From Chaetorhynchus papuensis (taxonomy: Eukaryota > Chordata > Aves > Passeriformes > Rhipiduridae): a DNA stretch of 64,000 nucleotides. Position numbers and translations under genes: made by a program. Numbering within the stretch: position 1 is the first letter of the stretch; the number at the start of each line of letters is the position of its first letter. The notes under the pieces are model-generated. The model saw nothing but the letters and a program-made list of their open reading frames with translations. It did no database searches and had not been told where the DNA came from. Shown in pieces: positions 11,490-24,585 of this stretch. The stretch spans positions 316,168-380,167 of the forward strand of contig VWYX01000727.1 of the NCBI GenBank assembly GCA_013396525.1, in the 5' to 3' direction.

Positions 11490-14400
11490 ATAGTATCTAG
11501 CATTACTAATGCTTGACATTTTACCATGTTGTAAAAGCCACTTGTTCCTTCAATATTAATTTCAGGTATCAGGGTTACTTACATACACAACACACCAAAT
11601 TCACTGGTTTGGAAACCAACCAATTTTCACAGTCTGAAAATTAGTACCAGGTGTTTCAGTGAAGGATACACAAGCATCTTTAGATGCTCTCAAGGCAGGG
11701 TTTAATTCATAAACTAAAATTTATCATTAGCTTAAATTTTGAAAAGTGACTTCTTCAAGTTAGAAATGTGTATGAAAAAGAGGACTTCTTAAGAGAATTT
11801 CAGCTTTAGAGGTACCTTCAGAAAGAAGTCCTCCAGCCTCTCACTATGTATTTCACTATCTGAGGCTCCACATTCCTTCTGCGTTCGGAAAATGGTTTGC
11901 ATGTTTTTCCGTCCTTCTCTCTGGATCTCTTCTCTGCATTCCCAGGTGTGCACAATGACTGTGGTTTAAAATACCTTTCTGCACTTCTCAAGGTTAGAAG
12001 TGTGTTGTAATTCCTAGGGTAATGTGGCAGGGCTACAGAGAAGTGTGTGGATTTCTAACTGTCAGCAGTTTTTCAGCAGTGTCACAGCCACAGGGGTGGG
12101 GAAACATGAGGTGTCTGGAGAGGATCTCTTAAAATGTAGGGGTTTTTTAGACTTCACCATGCTGCTGCGTTACAAGCATGATGAGGATATGGGTTTTTTC
12201 TGTATTGTTTTTTAGAGCCAGGTGATGTCTGTAGCTGCACAGCTTCAGGGACCCACCTAGTTATGTTAGGACTGATGGGGTCTAAAACCTGTAATTTACT
12301 CCAGGTCAGAATCCAGGGAACTGTATGGCTGTGTGCTGTGGGTAAAGCTGCTTCCCTAGACACTTCTGTAGTAGTGGGACCGCAACCAGTATCAGATTTT
12401 GTTCCAGGGCTAACCCAGAAAATGGGTGAGTTTATGCTTCCTGGGTTGTCTGGAGAGAATGGGATGTCCAGTTTGAACCTTAGAGATCTTAGCATCAGAG
12501 AGCAGTTTGAAAATATCTATAACCCCGTTCTGGGAGTGAAGGAAACAGTAGCCTGGACTCTTGAGTGTTTTGGAGAATGCACAACTATTACAACAAGATA
12601 CTGTGTTGGAACAGGAGAAAAAATAGCATTTTAAGCACCCAAAGATGAAATGCTGTGTACCTTGGATGTAATATTCCTTGCAGTTCCTGGCCCCTGAGGA
12701 ACACGACTTTTACCTGATTCAAATCAAGCTGTAAGATCATCTGTAATCCACGATCCTATCTCTGAACTCATTTTTGTGTTGGGGGCTTTCTTCATCTTTT
12801 CTCTTGCTCACCTTTTGCCTTGTGAGACAGGGAGTAATGCCGAAGGAGTTGCCTGCGTGTACCTTGCTGTCTCTCGCTGAGGTGTTTGATTCCCAGCAGC
12901 TGCCATCCTGTTTGTGTGGGGCTGTGAAGTGTGAAACTTGGGAGCAGCAAAACATCCAAAGCGTCCTCATGGGACTTACACTAGGGTGTCTTTGGACTGA
13001 TGTGATCATCAGATAATAGTGAAAACCAGCTCTGTAGACTACTAACTCTTGCAACCTGCAAGGATCATGTCGTTGGAAGGAGTAGGAAAAACGGCAGTCT
13101 TTCTGAGTATATTCTTTATGTAGTCTGACTTTTCAAAGCATTAAACCACTTGCAGGTGTTACTGTGGTTAAGTTTATATATCTTTGCACTTCTGCAGTGC
13201 TTTTATCCAAGATCTCACACTCCTTTGAAAAGCTAACCTACAAAGTAACCCAAAAGATACCTCCAAGTGTCCGAGACCCCTTTTTATACAAAAAGGTAGT
13301 GCAGCTTGGTTTTGTGTAAAACCCTGCATGGTCTCAGCAGCTCTGTGGGATCACTTGTGGTCGTGCAGTGAGGAATGCCCTTCCCAACAAGCCATGAAGA
13401 GTGTGGCTGGACATGTTTATCCTTTAAGAGAACTGCCAGCTGCTGCAAGGTGCTGTGCTTGCAAGATTTTCTTCAGATGTAAGAGCTTCCTGGAAACTTG
13501 CAGTAATTAAAACTAATGTCAAGAGTTTTCAAAATACTGCAGAAATGAGAACTCTTTTCTCTTCCAGATTATCTAGAGCAAGCCCTTTCTTATTTGGAGG
13601 AAATGTTCTGAATACAAAAGCTTTTGATACTTAAGAAGGGTCTTGGCCTATTTTGAAAAACTTTGCCTTCTCTCCCTGATGGAGTTGCTTATGGGACTGA
13701 TGACTGTGCATGCATTCAACAGCTCTTTTCCAGCCAAAGTGGGATAGTTCTGACTTCCCCAGAAAACTATATTAGGGAATATTTTTACAGCAAATACACT
13801 TTTTGTAAATCTACTTCTTCTTCTTTCCTATTTCTTCCAGTAGCAATCTTTTCCCAGTCTGAGGGCTCTGCCAACAAAGATTTCCTCTAATGCTGGATCA
13901 CTTATCCCTCTATGACAACACATTGAAAATAAATGAAGCACAAATACCATTTCTTGGAATATTTTATAGGAGGAATGTGGAGCTTACTTTGTTTAGCATT
14001 TTGAATTTGCCTGGTGAAGCTCTCTGGCCCTTGCAGTCCTCTGTTAGAAGAGAGCAGGGACAGTATCTGCTTTTTGACTATGAAACAATGACCGACATTT
14101 TCAGTCTGGTTTTCCTGGTGCAGTGCAAGCCTGGCTGTGTCCAGTGTTTGCTTTGAGTTTCACTTGGATGCATACAGCTAACCTGGTTTGAGACACTATG
14201 GGATCTATTCAAGCTCATTTTGTGTTTTGTTGTTAATACTTTGAAATTGCATAACTATTTTTTTCTTTAGCAATAAGCTTTAAGTATTAAGCTGTTGTCT
14301 GTGACTCATTAGTCTGTTGTTGGTGACAGTTTATTGTCTTTGTTAAATCATGGAAAATCCTTCCATGCAGTTTGTATTCCTTATTGTCTGAAGCAAACTA

Positions 14401-17400
14401 CAGCTGTTTGTTTTACCCTGAAGGAGGCTTTCTTCTCAGCTGACTAAAAGTTCATAATAACATCTGAGAGCTAATATGAAAGTACAGCAGACCTCATTCA
14501 TTGAACAAAAAATTTTGCGTATTAAAAAGTGCGTATTAACTGTTGAACAGTTGTGTTAGATGAGTTTTGAAAACGGTACATAGACTGACACAAAAAACAG
14601 TGTCTGTTTCCTTGCCTTTTTTACTTCCTCTTCTCATTTCAAAAGCTCCAGCAGAACCAAGTATTGGTAGTTACACAGAATGATGTTTTCTAGAATGTTT
14701 TTAATCAGTGGTTTAGTTGCTATGGGTTAATACTGCATTGTTGTAAAAGTCAGAAGAGAAGTCGGTTAAAGGCACGTACACTTACTGGAAACACTAGGAA
14801 GGGGTTTGACCTTGACGGTGACTGGATGACCACAGATTGCTCATTATCTGAAATGGGAGATGGGAAACTGTGTTTAGGAAACAGATGCACTGCTGATGTT
14901 TCTGAACCACAGAGGAAGCACCAGACAGCACCTCTTGAGGTAGATTAGCTACAAGCATGCAAGTTTTCTTTCTTACAAGTTGACAATTGGAATAGCTTCT
15001 TTTTCTTTTTAAATAAGGACAAACTAGTAGATTCAACTTTTAAAGTAAAAGTTGTTTTGGATAACTAGCAATTTGATTATAGTCATGTGCACCCTTGTGT
15101 AAGAATGCCAGCATGAAGTGGTCTGACCTCTTCTGTAGCCTCGTTAACTACACACCAAAACCAAAGACTTTTTTTTCTGTACATATGTGAGCTCTTGGTC
15201 AAAGTTATTAGTGTTGGTTATACACAACTCAGAGCCAGCTTTCTGATCCTAATTCCTGGGCACTCAGAAACCTTCACACTTACTAGAAAACAGTCTTCTA
15301 ATTCAGAAAAACCTGCTTTCATGTCTCTGGATGGTGTGCCTGCCTTTTCTGAAGGAGGGGTTTTAGTAGGAGTGGTTTTTGTTTTCCGTGTTGCAATACG
15401 TCTGTTGAAAAGCCTGATGCTCCTGGTATGCTGTGGGGCATCAAAGTTGAGCACAGCAATTAAAAGCTAGAACAGTCCCTGATTAAAACTGCTGTTTAGT
15501 TTCTGAAGCTTTTGTACTATCCAATAAATAGAATGGTTTGGCAGGGGTATCAGTAGGAGATGAACTATTCCTTAGTATTTACAGCATTTCTTTTCACCCT
15601 AAAGACAGCTGGTCCCTGTTGCTTGTCAACTCATCTTCCAAGACTTCGGTGTTGTTTAGAGCAGACTCCCTTTACAGCCTGCTCAAGTTTAGTCCATCTG
15701 CCTTGATCCTGCAGCTGGATGGAGGCTCCAGATGTCTACAACAAAAAAAAATCAAAAGATATCATCTTTCTTTTCCTTTTTTTTTTGTTCACCAAATTTG
15801 ATGTTTTGTAATTTGCTGTTGGGCATATTTTTCCCTGGAGATCCCTAAAATATTCAAGAATAATGTGATGTAAATTTTTTTTCTTTTCCTTTTTTTTTTT
15901 TTAACTTTTATGCCAATTAGGTAAGCAAATCAGAGGTTAGTGGGAGTTCAATGCTAGCTGGTGGTTCCATCACATTCTGCAATCTTGAGTATACTTCGGA
16001 CATTAATGCAGAAAGTCTCAGAATTCCAAGTTTCCATGACTTTGAGAGACTGTATCTGTTAAAACATTTGTGTGGTGTAAACGAAAGGCTTGATATTCCT
16101 AAACTGAAATTTGGACCTGACTTGATTTTCAACTATTGGGATCCTTTTTGAAAAGTGAAATCTATGGTTTAGGTTTTAGAATTCCAAGATTTAAATATGT
16201 GAATATTATTTAAGTAATGGGGTATAAGTTAGAGCTGGAAGAAATCCCTGTTAAGAAACTGACAGAAGTGCCAAAAATGTCGCACTCTGCCTTCATTTAT
16301 ACTCCATCCCCCACATTCTTTAGGGAGTTTTCATGAGGTCTTTTGGAGGTCTGTGGGTAGTCTCTGGGCTTCAGCTGGTGACCTGGCCTCTCAGTTTTAA
16401 CATGAGGCACCACTGGCTTCTTTCTGGCTTTGACTTGGAAAAAGGCACCGTTTTGTAGGAGTGGTGGGATGAAGAAAGGCGGGATCTCTCCAGGAGTCTC
16501 CTTTGTGGAGTGAGGAAGCTTTGAAATGGGCACAGCTGAATTTATGGTGGCAGGTGGGCGGGTGCAAGGACTATGGCTCCCTGCTCCTTGCTCCCCCACC
16601 CCAGCCATGACTGCTTGGAAAGATACACTGTGTGTGCGCGGCTCTTGGCCTCAGTACTTTGACCTTTGGACCTTTATCTTTGCCAGCTGAAGTGTCAGCG
16701 TGGCATAAATAAGTCAGATCAAGTAGTGTAATTCTGGCCCTCATCCCAGCCTTAGAGGCAGATGTAAACGCCATCCTCTAGCTGGCTTTTAACTTGTTTT
16801 GTCTGACTGAAATGATGACTGATACGATCTTATTTCTTCTCCCTAGGTTTCTTCACTTTATTGCTAAACTTTCTCCTGCTATCTTTGTGTTAATTTAAAT
16901 CTATTTTGAGTCTGAGGGTTCATCAGCCATGTGCCAGGTTGCTATTTGCTGTCATTTGGTTTGGATTATCTTAGCAGCTTGACAGGCTTCGTGGTGTATC
17001 TGTGACATTTTGGGACAAGAAGGTACTTTTTTTTTTTTTCATAATAGAGCATGCAAAAAGTATGGTAATTTAGAAAGCTTTTACAGACTTGGTTAATAAA
17101 CCAAAAAGCTGATCCATGAAGTGCAGACACCATTGGATTCATACGTTACCCCGTGTTTGGGATCAAAAGGACTGATCTGGCAGAGATTTTTTGTTTTCCT
17201 TTTCCATGTGTCCAGTACATCTCATGTTGAAACCTGGTGGAAAACTTGCTAATACGACTGTTTCAAGAGAGGAGCTGGCTTCTCTTGGGAGAAATGCCAC
17301 TTAGCATATATGTATACTTTGGTGGTGAGGCCAACAGCAGGTTCCCCCTTTGCAGAGAGAAGGGGAGATGGGTTTGTTGATATGCCCTGCTTTATTTAAT

Positions 17401-20040
17401 GACTTGCTCTAAGGTAATCCTGTTCCAGTTGTTTCAAGCAGCTTCAGAAATGTAGTTGTTAACTCCTGTGCATAACTTTTTGTCATCTGCAGTTATGAGG
17501 AATAGAATATAAGAAGCACCTTAAAATGTTAATTTTTTACAAATATGACCGACTTAGTAAGAACTGGGCAAGCTTATGGTAATAACCTCAGCTGTTTGGT
17601 TTATTGTTAGGAAGAGGCTTTGTATCTTCCTTACACACTTGCGTAAAGCATAATTTCTGTGTTTCCTTGAAATTACAGAATTTTTTCCTTCGTTTTCCTT
17701 GATTCTATTCATACTTTAAGGAAGCCTTAAAATTTCTCATAGAATGTGGCCTCTTATCTCTTTTGTCCCTGTTCTGTGTCAGCCGTGCATGCAGCCATCC
17801 ATGTGTGCCAGGCTGCTGAAGGTGGGGAGCTGAGCTGCTCTGTGTGTGTGTGTGAAAATGAGTGGATTAAGATTGCTGGCCAGAGCTCCTTTCCAGCAGT
17901 GACAAGTGTCTTGAGTGATGAGTTACTTTGTTTTTGTTTGCAAAATGAAATAGCTAAAATTAGGGAGAAAATACAAGAATGCATGCGAAACTTGAGTAAT
18001 GTCTTTTTTTTTTTTTTTTTAAATCCTTTCCCTCCCTCCCTTCTTCATCATTCTTCCTTAGGTTATTCTGCTTCCTCATGGGCTGTGGTCCCCATCTGTA
18101 ACTGTTGGTCGGGTGAGGGGATGTACTTTGCTCAGCCCCACCTTCATACTTCTCTGCCAGTTGCCTGTTTAACTCTCACTCCTGCTAAGCATGTATGACA
18201 GCCTTTTCCTGGGCTGGACTAATGTCCATCTTCAATCCTCTACTTAGAGCAGTTACTGGTATCACCCACAGTGGCTTTTTTAACAGCAGTTGATACTACG
18301 GGCAGAGGTTGTTGGGAAAGAGCATGGAGGAGATGCCCAGACAACAGTTGCTTCTTGGAAGAATCAGATTTAATAGCAAAGATTTCTAACTTAGTTTTGC
18401 TGTCCAAAGCATGTTAAAATCAACATGTCAAATGAAAGATCTGCAGTTACAGCAAAAGACCCAAGCAGTTTACTGAACAAAAGAGTTAACTTGCAGGATT
18501 GTGGTTATATTCCTTAGGGATCTAGTTTCTCACAGGACTGTGCCCTCTGCTCCCTGGTATGGCTATACTAGCTGGGGGTTTGTTTTCGGTTTTGTTTTTT
18601 TAAAATTAAGGATTTCTGTTGTAAGCATGGAGACAAAGAGCAGATATTGTGGCTGCTGTGGGAATGATGCAGTTTGAAATGCGAGAGAATAGAGGTTTGC
18701 TCCTGTAAGGAAGACTACCTTGAACAGCAGGGCCATTCTCTCTGGAGCCTGCCATTTCACTGTGTTAATTATTTAAACAAGTAATTGCAGTTCAGATACC
18801 AAAACCCTATTTCAGGTACAGTGATTTCTTTCTTTTTACAGCAAATGTAACAGCAGTGCAATGGGACTAAAAAGACGGGTTACACTCAGAAGAAATGCAG
18901 GAGGGGTCTGCGATAGCTAGAGACCAAGTTTGGTGCTTTCCTGTGTCACGCAACTTCCTCTTCTGTTTCCTAACTCTTCTACGTGGAGTAAAATATCTCT
19001 GTCATCTTTTGACAAGCTGTGTGGGTGGAATGAAGGAGGCTCTTTTCCAGACTGCTGCTTTCCAGCAGAGCTGCTGTCAGTCCGGTGGGAACTTGACCTT
19101 GACTTTTTTATTCTGTGGTAAGATTTCAAGGAATAGTTTACATGGCTTTTACAAGTGGCTGTGTAGTACAGACAATGCCAGAAATTAAGCTGATGCCTGA
19201 AGCCAGACTTGCTGTTTCTCTGTTCCTCTTTCATTTAACTTACTCCAATTAATCCCGTCTTTCAGTGTCGTGCGTGTCCTTTTATGCATTATTTGTGCAA
19301 GTTTTTACACAACATTTTATGCCCCTTAATTTAGAGGTTGATATGATGAGTAATTACAACACTGCAAACTTGGGTAATCCATGGAGTGTTTTTGCCTTTT
19401 TTCTCCCATTCCTCTCTTGTGTACTTGTAGCACCAGTTTCAGAAGCATTTTCAGGTTTTTGTTGGGAGAAAGAGAGAAGGAATAGAATGAATGGCAGCTC
19501 TGCTTCTTGCGTGGAAATGTCTATGATTTGGGGATTATACACATTCTTTGTAAGCTCGGGGCCAGTATATAGGAAGGAAATCAAAGATTCTGAATTATAG
19601 TGGTGGTTGTAATAGGCATGTGCTAGCTATGTCTTTCTAGTTCTTCATGGAACAGCAATGTTGTACTTAACCACAAGGGGAGAAGTTAAAAATCTTTAAT
19701 GCATTAACCTTATTTTTATGACTGCATGGCAGTTGGAGAGCTACTGGTGTTTGGTAAAATGCTCAGTTCTTTTCCTTGGCCGTGTCTGTCTTTTGATTTT
19801 TTTTAGTCAGCGTAACTTGATTTTTTTGCAACATGCACATTTCAGAAGGTTAATGAATTCTCAGATCAGCAGTCAGGTAGTTAAAGCTTGCAGAAACAAG
19901 TTACAAAGTGTTGTACACGAAGTTACTGCATCTTGGGAATCTTTCATGGAACACTTGCATCCGGCTGGTTTAATGTTAACTGGATGCTCACACAGTTCTA
20001 ATGTTGGCTTCTTCTGAATTGTCTCCTTAAACTGAGGGAA

Positions 20041-20480
20041 TGATGCCTTAGGTTTTAACTTTTATATTTTTCAAATCCTGTACCGCTTAGTGTGTAACTC
20101 TGAAGTTTCTTGTAGCCTGTTAATTTCTGCTCTCTCATGCTGAGTAGTCATAACAAGGCCTCTCCAGGCCTGCTCTTCAAGGACACCTAGACTGTCCTAG
20201 GCCCAAAAAGTGTAAACTAAAAGCCTCTGAAAGGGGGGCAAGCTGAGGGGAATTACATCATTAAACTGAAGCTTTAATTGGAGAATTAACCCTGATATGC
20301 AAATGAACCAAACCTATAAAAGTGTGAAGAACTCGTGACCTGTCGTCCATCTTGGGGTCCATTTTGGCAATAGCCTCTGACTCCCCGGGGTGTACCTTGA
20401 AGGCCCTTCAAATAAATACCTACCTTTATTTCCTTACTCCTGTCTAGTCTCTGTTTTTTAGGTGGCCTCTTAAGGCATCA
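20041..20480 (+). mobile_element. Solo retroviral LTR
   Basis: The 440-bp element begins TGATGCCTTA and ends TAAGGCATCA, a perfect 10-bp terminal inverted repeat with the canonical TG...CA ends. It is flanked on both sides by GGAA (20037-20040 and 20481-20484), consistent with a 4-bp target-site duplication. Internal signals lie in LTR order on the + strand: octamer ATGCAAAT at 20297-20304, TATAAA at 20315-20320 and AATAAA at 20411-20416. No gag, pol or env sequence and no second LTR is adjacent, so it is a solo LTR left by recombination. A 4-bp duplication is typical of gammaretrovirus-like (class I) elements; the exact family is not assigned. It has the same orientation as GRAMD4. Confidence 0.85.
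20297..20416 (+). promoter_or_regulatory. LTR core promoter and polyadenylation signals
   Basis: ATGCAAAT (octamer, Oct-factor site), then TATAAA 10 bases after it, then AATAAA 90 bases after the TATA box. The order and spacing match U3, R and U5 of a retroviral LTR. Activity is not known. Confidence 0.6.
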
Positions 20481-22610
20481 GGAAGACCCTCAAAATAGAC
20501 CCTCTTGCTGTACTTAGTCTTGTTGTCAGTGAGGTACTCTGACAGGTGAATGATTTGGGAAGTCTGAACCTGGCCCTGTGGTTGTTTAGTGTCACAAAGG
20601 CAGGGGGTTCATTTTATCACTGCACATGTAGCACAGCAGTTGTAGGTCTATGGTCTTTTGCCTGTTAGCTTGAGTAATTGCTTCTGTATGGCCGTGCCGT
20701 AAATGAAATCATAACGCACAGGAGGCTTGGCCCTGTGGCTCGGGGGAAGCGTTCCTCAGAGGTGCGAGGTGCAGAGGTTGTGAGGGCTGGGCAGGCTTCT
20801 CTTCAGCACGGGGCTGTGTGCTCGCAGCTGTGCTCGTGGGTGTACATGCACAGCCAAGATTGGTCAGGCTGCGGTCATTAGCTGTGAGCTGTGTCCTGCT
20901 TCACATGGCACATCTTTGTTTATAGACACAACAAACAAAAAGGAATGCACAGACATTCTTCAAAACTGCACAATGCTATGTGCCTTTGCTCTGTTTTCAT
21001 AGGTTGCTGGGTGAGCTATAATCAGACACCCTGAGCTGATGAGGTACTTGCTTCTGAAAGTCCTCTCAAAGAAGTACCTAAGTCCAAGCTATTCTGTGTA
21101 GATCTTGGAAGGCTGGTCTCAATCTTTTTTTAAGCTTGGATTGTAGCTCATTTCTACAGTGTCTTTTTTTCTTAGCAGTACCTTCATTCTCTGATTTATC
21201 TCTAGTTACCCTTTAAAGATAATGAACATGCAGTTGAGGTAATGAAAAACTCAGCATCAAACAGGTCTCAATAACTTGCTCTTTTTTTACTTGAAGGGAC
21301 AGAATTAAAATTCTTCAGGGCTGGCAGGGCTCACAGTTTTTCTAAACAGTCAGTGATTACCTTCTTAATAAACTTATTAGTCTGCATAAGATGCTCCTGC
21401 CAGTATATGTACTTCTGACTTTAAATATTTATTTTAAAGTAGATTGTAAAAGGCCAGCTTTATTCTGAGTCCTGTGTCAATCTAGACTTCTTAAAGTTTC
21501 CATTTGAACAGTGGAAGAGGAGATAAATGCAGTGACAGCCTAATCTTATCCTGTGTTAGTTGTCCTTCTCTCCCATTTGTCACCCCCATATCTCTGTTTT
21601 TATAGGCAGCAGTTCCCATGTACCCCAGCTTCTTACCTGTTGGAAGCCCATCCAGTTCTGAGCTCCTTGAACCTTCTCAAATGCAGAAGCTCTTGCTGAG
21701 CTGCTAATACTCATCTTCCTGTCTTCACCCTCAGCTCTACCCTGACTAGTAGGCAAAATTGAGAGCAAGGAAGCAGAAAAAAGCCTTTTGTCAATGCCAA
21801 GCTGTGACAAACTCTTCCCTGTCCTTCAGAGTAGGGACTGAAGCTCTGACGTCCAGTTTTTGAAACGTGCCTTGTGGCAACTTCATAAATGCTGTCTTTT
21901 AGGTGAAGCTTTGCAGTCGTTTCACCTTGTTTAAGTGCAGGTGGCTGCTGTAGAAGGATGCTTTCTCCCTCCGCCCACCACCCCAAACCACCACAAACCA
22001 CCACATTTTCTGTGTGGGAATAGCAAAGGCTCCAATAGCTTGTGCTGCCCTGAGAGAGACTGCATCCCTGTCTGCTCTGATTAGACTGACCTTGCCAGAA
22101 AACAAACACAAAAATTAGTTGCATCAGCAATGAGCTGATAAACTGCATGAGTGATCAAGTGACATAAAGGCTGTGGCAGAAATGAGTGGGGTTGCTCCCT
22201 TTGGTGTCAGCCTGTGCTCTAGTGGGCTTCAGGCTTGGCTGGGCTCCTCTGGGATTGGGATGGGAACACAGCAGGGGAGAAAGGAGAACCAGATGGGTGA
22301 CCAGGAAGGGAGGAGTTCATGTCAGCAGTAGGCTTTTATTACTGTCACAGCATGCTAACTCTTTCACAGGGTATCTGCCATGGCTTGAACTGGTGGCTCC
22401 TCTGGTCCATGAATGCTGCTGGAGATCCTCTCTGCAGGCAAAGTTTTCATGCAAGGTTTTTTGTGCAGCTTTTCTGGTGACATAATCAGTGTCTCACTTT
22501 TATTTTCTCCCACATAGGTGTCTTGAGGAAAAATGAATTTTATCTTGCTGTTTGGGAGTTAAAATTCTCAATTTGTGGACACATGAATTTAACAAAGCTT
22601 GCTAATTTTA

Positions 22611-22652
22611 GGTTTCACAATGAGAGACCAAGGTTTCACGATGAGAGACAGA
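22611..22652 (+). repeat. Two-copy 21-bp tandem duplication
   Basis: GGTTTCACAATGAGAGACC at 22611 is repeated at 22632 with A to G at one site. It is a small local duplication with no associated gene. Confidence 0.75.
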
Positions 22653-22829
22653 AGTGTGTACGACAGTAGGGTGGCTCTGTGTTAGCGGAAGAGGTGTTGT
22701 GGTAAGTGGGGAGTTAAGGACAAAGTACAGCTCCCACACCAACTCAGCAGAAACAGTTACTGCCTTTTGTTCCTTGACACGATTGGGTGTGACCTGGATA
22801 GGTACATGTGTGTGGTTTGGGTTTTTTTG

Positions 22830-22852
22830 TTTTTTTTTTTTTTTTTTTTTTT
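22830..22852 (-). repeat. Poly-T tract (T23)
   Basis: An uninterrupted run of 23 T follows a shorter T7 run. On the minus strand it is a poly-A tract. It could be the tail of an old retroposed sequence lying to its right, but no parent gene was recognised. Confidence 0.7.
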
Positions 22853-23084
22853 GTGAATCACTCCATCCACAATTTTCCAGTGGTGTTCAAGTCAAGGCCT
22901 CCAGTTTCAGCTGTCTTGGACACTGAGCAGCAGCTCCCCTGTCTCCATCCTTCTGGGGAGGGTCATTGGTGCTGCTGCCTCTGGCTGACCGAAGGGCCGG
23001 TCCCCAGGTGCTTGAGGGATTAAGGCTGATGCTTTGCACAGGTCTGCAGCTCTGCAGGAACTGAGCAGCTGATTTTGGGAATGT

Positions 23085-23130
23085 CTTAAATTTTTTGCCA
23101 AATATGCCTTAAAATTTTTTGCCAAATATG
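23085..23130 (+). repeat. Two-copy 22/23-bp tandem duplication
   Basis: CTTAAATTTTTTGCCAAATATG at 23085-23106 recurs at 23108-23130 with one extra A. The copies are separated by one base. This is probably replication slippage. Confidence 0.75.
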
Positions 23131-24501
23131 TCTGAAATACTGTCTGAGGAAAGTACAGAACAGAGCCCTACTGCCCCAAGCCACCATGTTCTGTGTTTCC
23201 CCTCTTCCCCTAACCCTTTTGTTTGCAGCAGCCAAGCTGAAGGTTTTGAAGACAAGTCATTTTTATTGTGCAGTCCTGATTTGTCTCCCAGGCAGCTTCA
23301 TGTTGTGAGCTGAATGACACGTTACTCTCTTTTGCGGAAAAAAATAGATTTTAGCGTAATGCATATTCATGAAGCTGCATTATGGTTGCTGTGACAACCT
23401 CACCAGTGGCAGTCAAGAGCTGTGTGTTGAACTTCTGTCTCCAGTCCCCATATTGAACCACAGAGCATATTACACAGCTTTCCACTTTTTTCTTCCACCC
23501 CTGCTCCTCCCAGTCATTTGGCAATTTAAATTTTTTGAGTTGATGCTTAATTAATAACTGCATCTACTTAAGTCTGCAATACCGGAGCACAACTTCCTAT
23601 TGGTTTCCAACCTGTGTTAACTGAGTGTTTCTTCTGCTGGCAGTCTGTAACAGAGGAAGTGATTCTGGTGGGATTTTGTTCAACTCCCTTTAAACTTAAA
23701 GGCAAAATAATCCTGAGTTAGTAAGCATAATGTTTCTCCAAAGGTGGCCTGATAACTTCGTCTGTCATGAAGAAAACAACCCACCAGCATCCATCGCCCT
23801 AGTCTATCCCTGTCTAGTCTAGTCTGTTCCTAGAGTTTTAAAGAATCCTGACCCTGAAAAGAGCTTTTAGTAGGTGTTACTCAAAACCAGAAAGGAGTTT
23901 GTTCTGGTTATGACTCTGAAGCCAGGATGATGTAATTGGAAGAAGACTTGACCAGACTGTGGTGCTGAGGCGGTGAACATTATTTCAGGATGAACCTGTT
24001 GTGATGAGTGTGGAGAGAGCTCAGTTTGAAGATTTGTTTGCGTGTTTGTTGATGTCAGAAATTGAGGGCACTTGCACAATGCTTGTAACTTCCAGAGAGT
24101 GTTTGTAAGCTGCTCTTGGCCAATCCAATTGAATGTTTGGCTCAAAGTATTGCAGTCTTGGTTTCCGATGACAAGTGATGACATCATTCTGTCTGAGAAC
24201 CTAAAACGTTGTATTGTCCTGGATGAGCTCAGTCTCATGTCAGGGCTGCTCATGAAAGGGCCACATTGAGTGTGGGTTGTGCCGCTCCTGTGTGCTAAAC
24301 GTCTTTGTTGAGTTGTGCTTAATGTAAAGTTTTCTTGAAAGGTGCCAACTTCACCTTTACAAAGCCACTCCCTGTTGTTCAAGAAGAGGTGCTGTGATAA
24401 AGTTTGGCTTTCCTTACAGATGTGAGCCTTCTGCAGAGTAGTTTGGGAGAAGTTTGTGCACAGAGGGAAGAAAAGTGTCCTTTTCTTTTATCCTGTGCTG
24501 T

Positions 24502-24585
24502 AGGATGACCCTGCTTGAGTAGGGAGCTTGGACCAGATGACCCACTATGGTCCCTTCCACCCTGACCCATTCTGTGATTCTATGA
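24502..24585 (+). mobile_element. CR1 LINE 3' end fragment
   Basis: The short segment reads as the end of a CR1 3' UTR on the + strand: CTGCTTGAGTAGGGAGCTTG, then the GACCAGATGACC and GGTCCCTTCCACCCT blocks, closing with ATTCTGTGATTCTATGA. Only about 85 bases remain, an extreme 5' truncation. It is an unrelated insertion from the CR1 at 9860. Confidence 0.9.

Noticed and set aside
13276..13294. Inverted repeat CCTTTTT/AAAAAGG
   Set aside because: A 7-bp AT-rich palindrome with a 4-base loop is expected by chance in AT-rich intron sequence.
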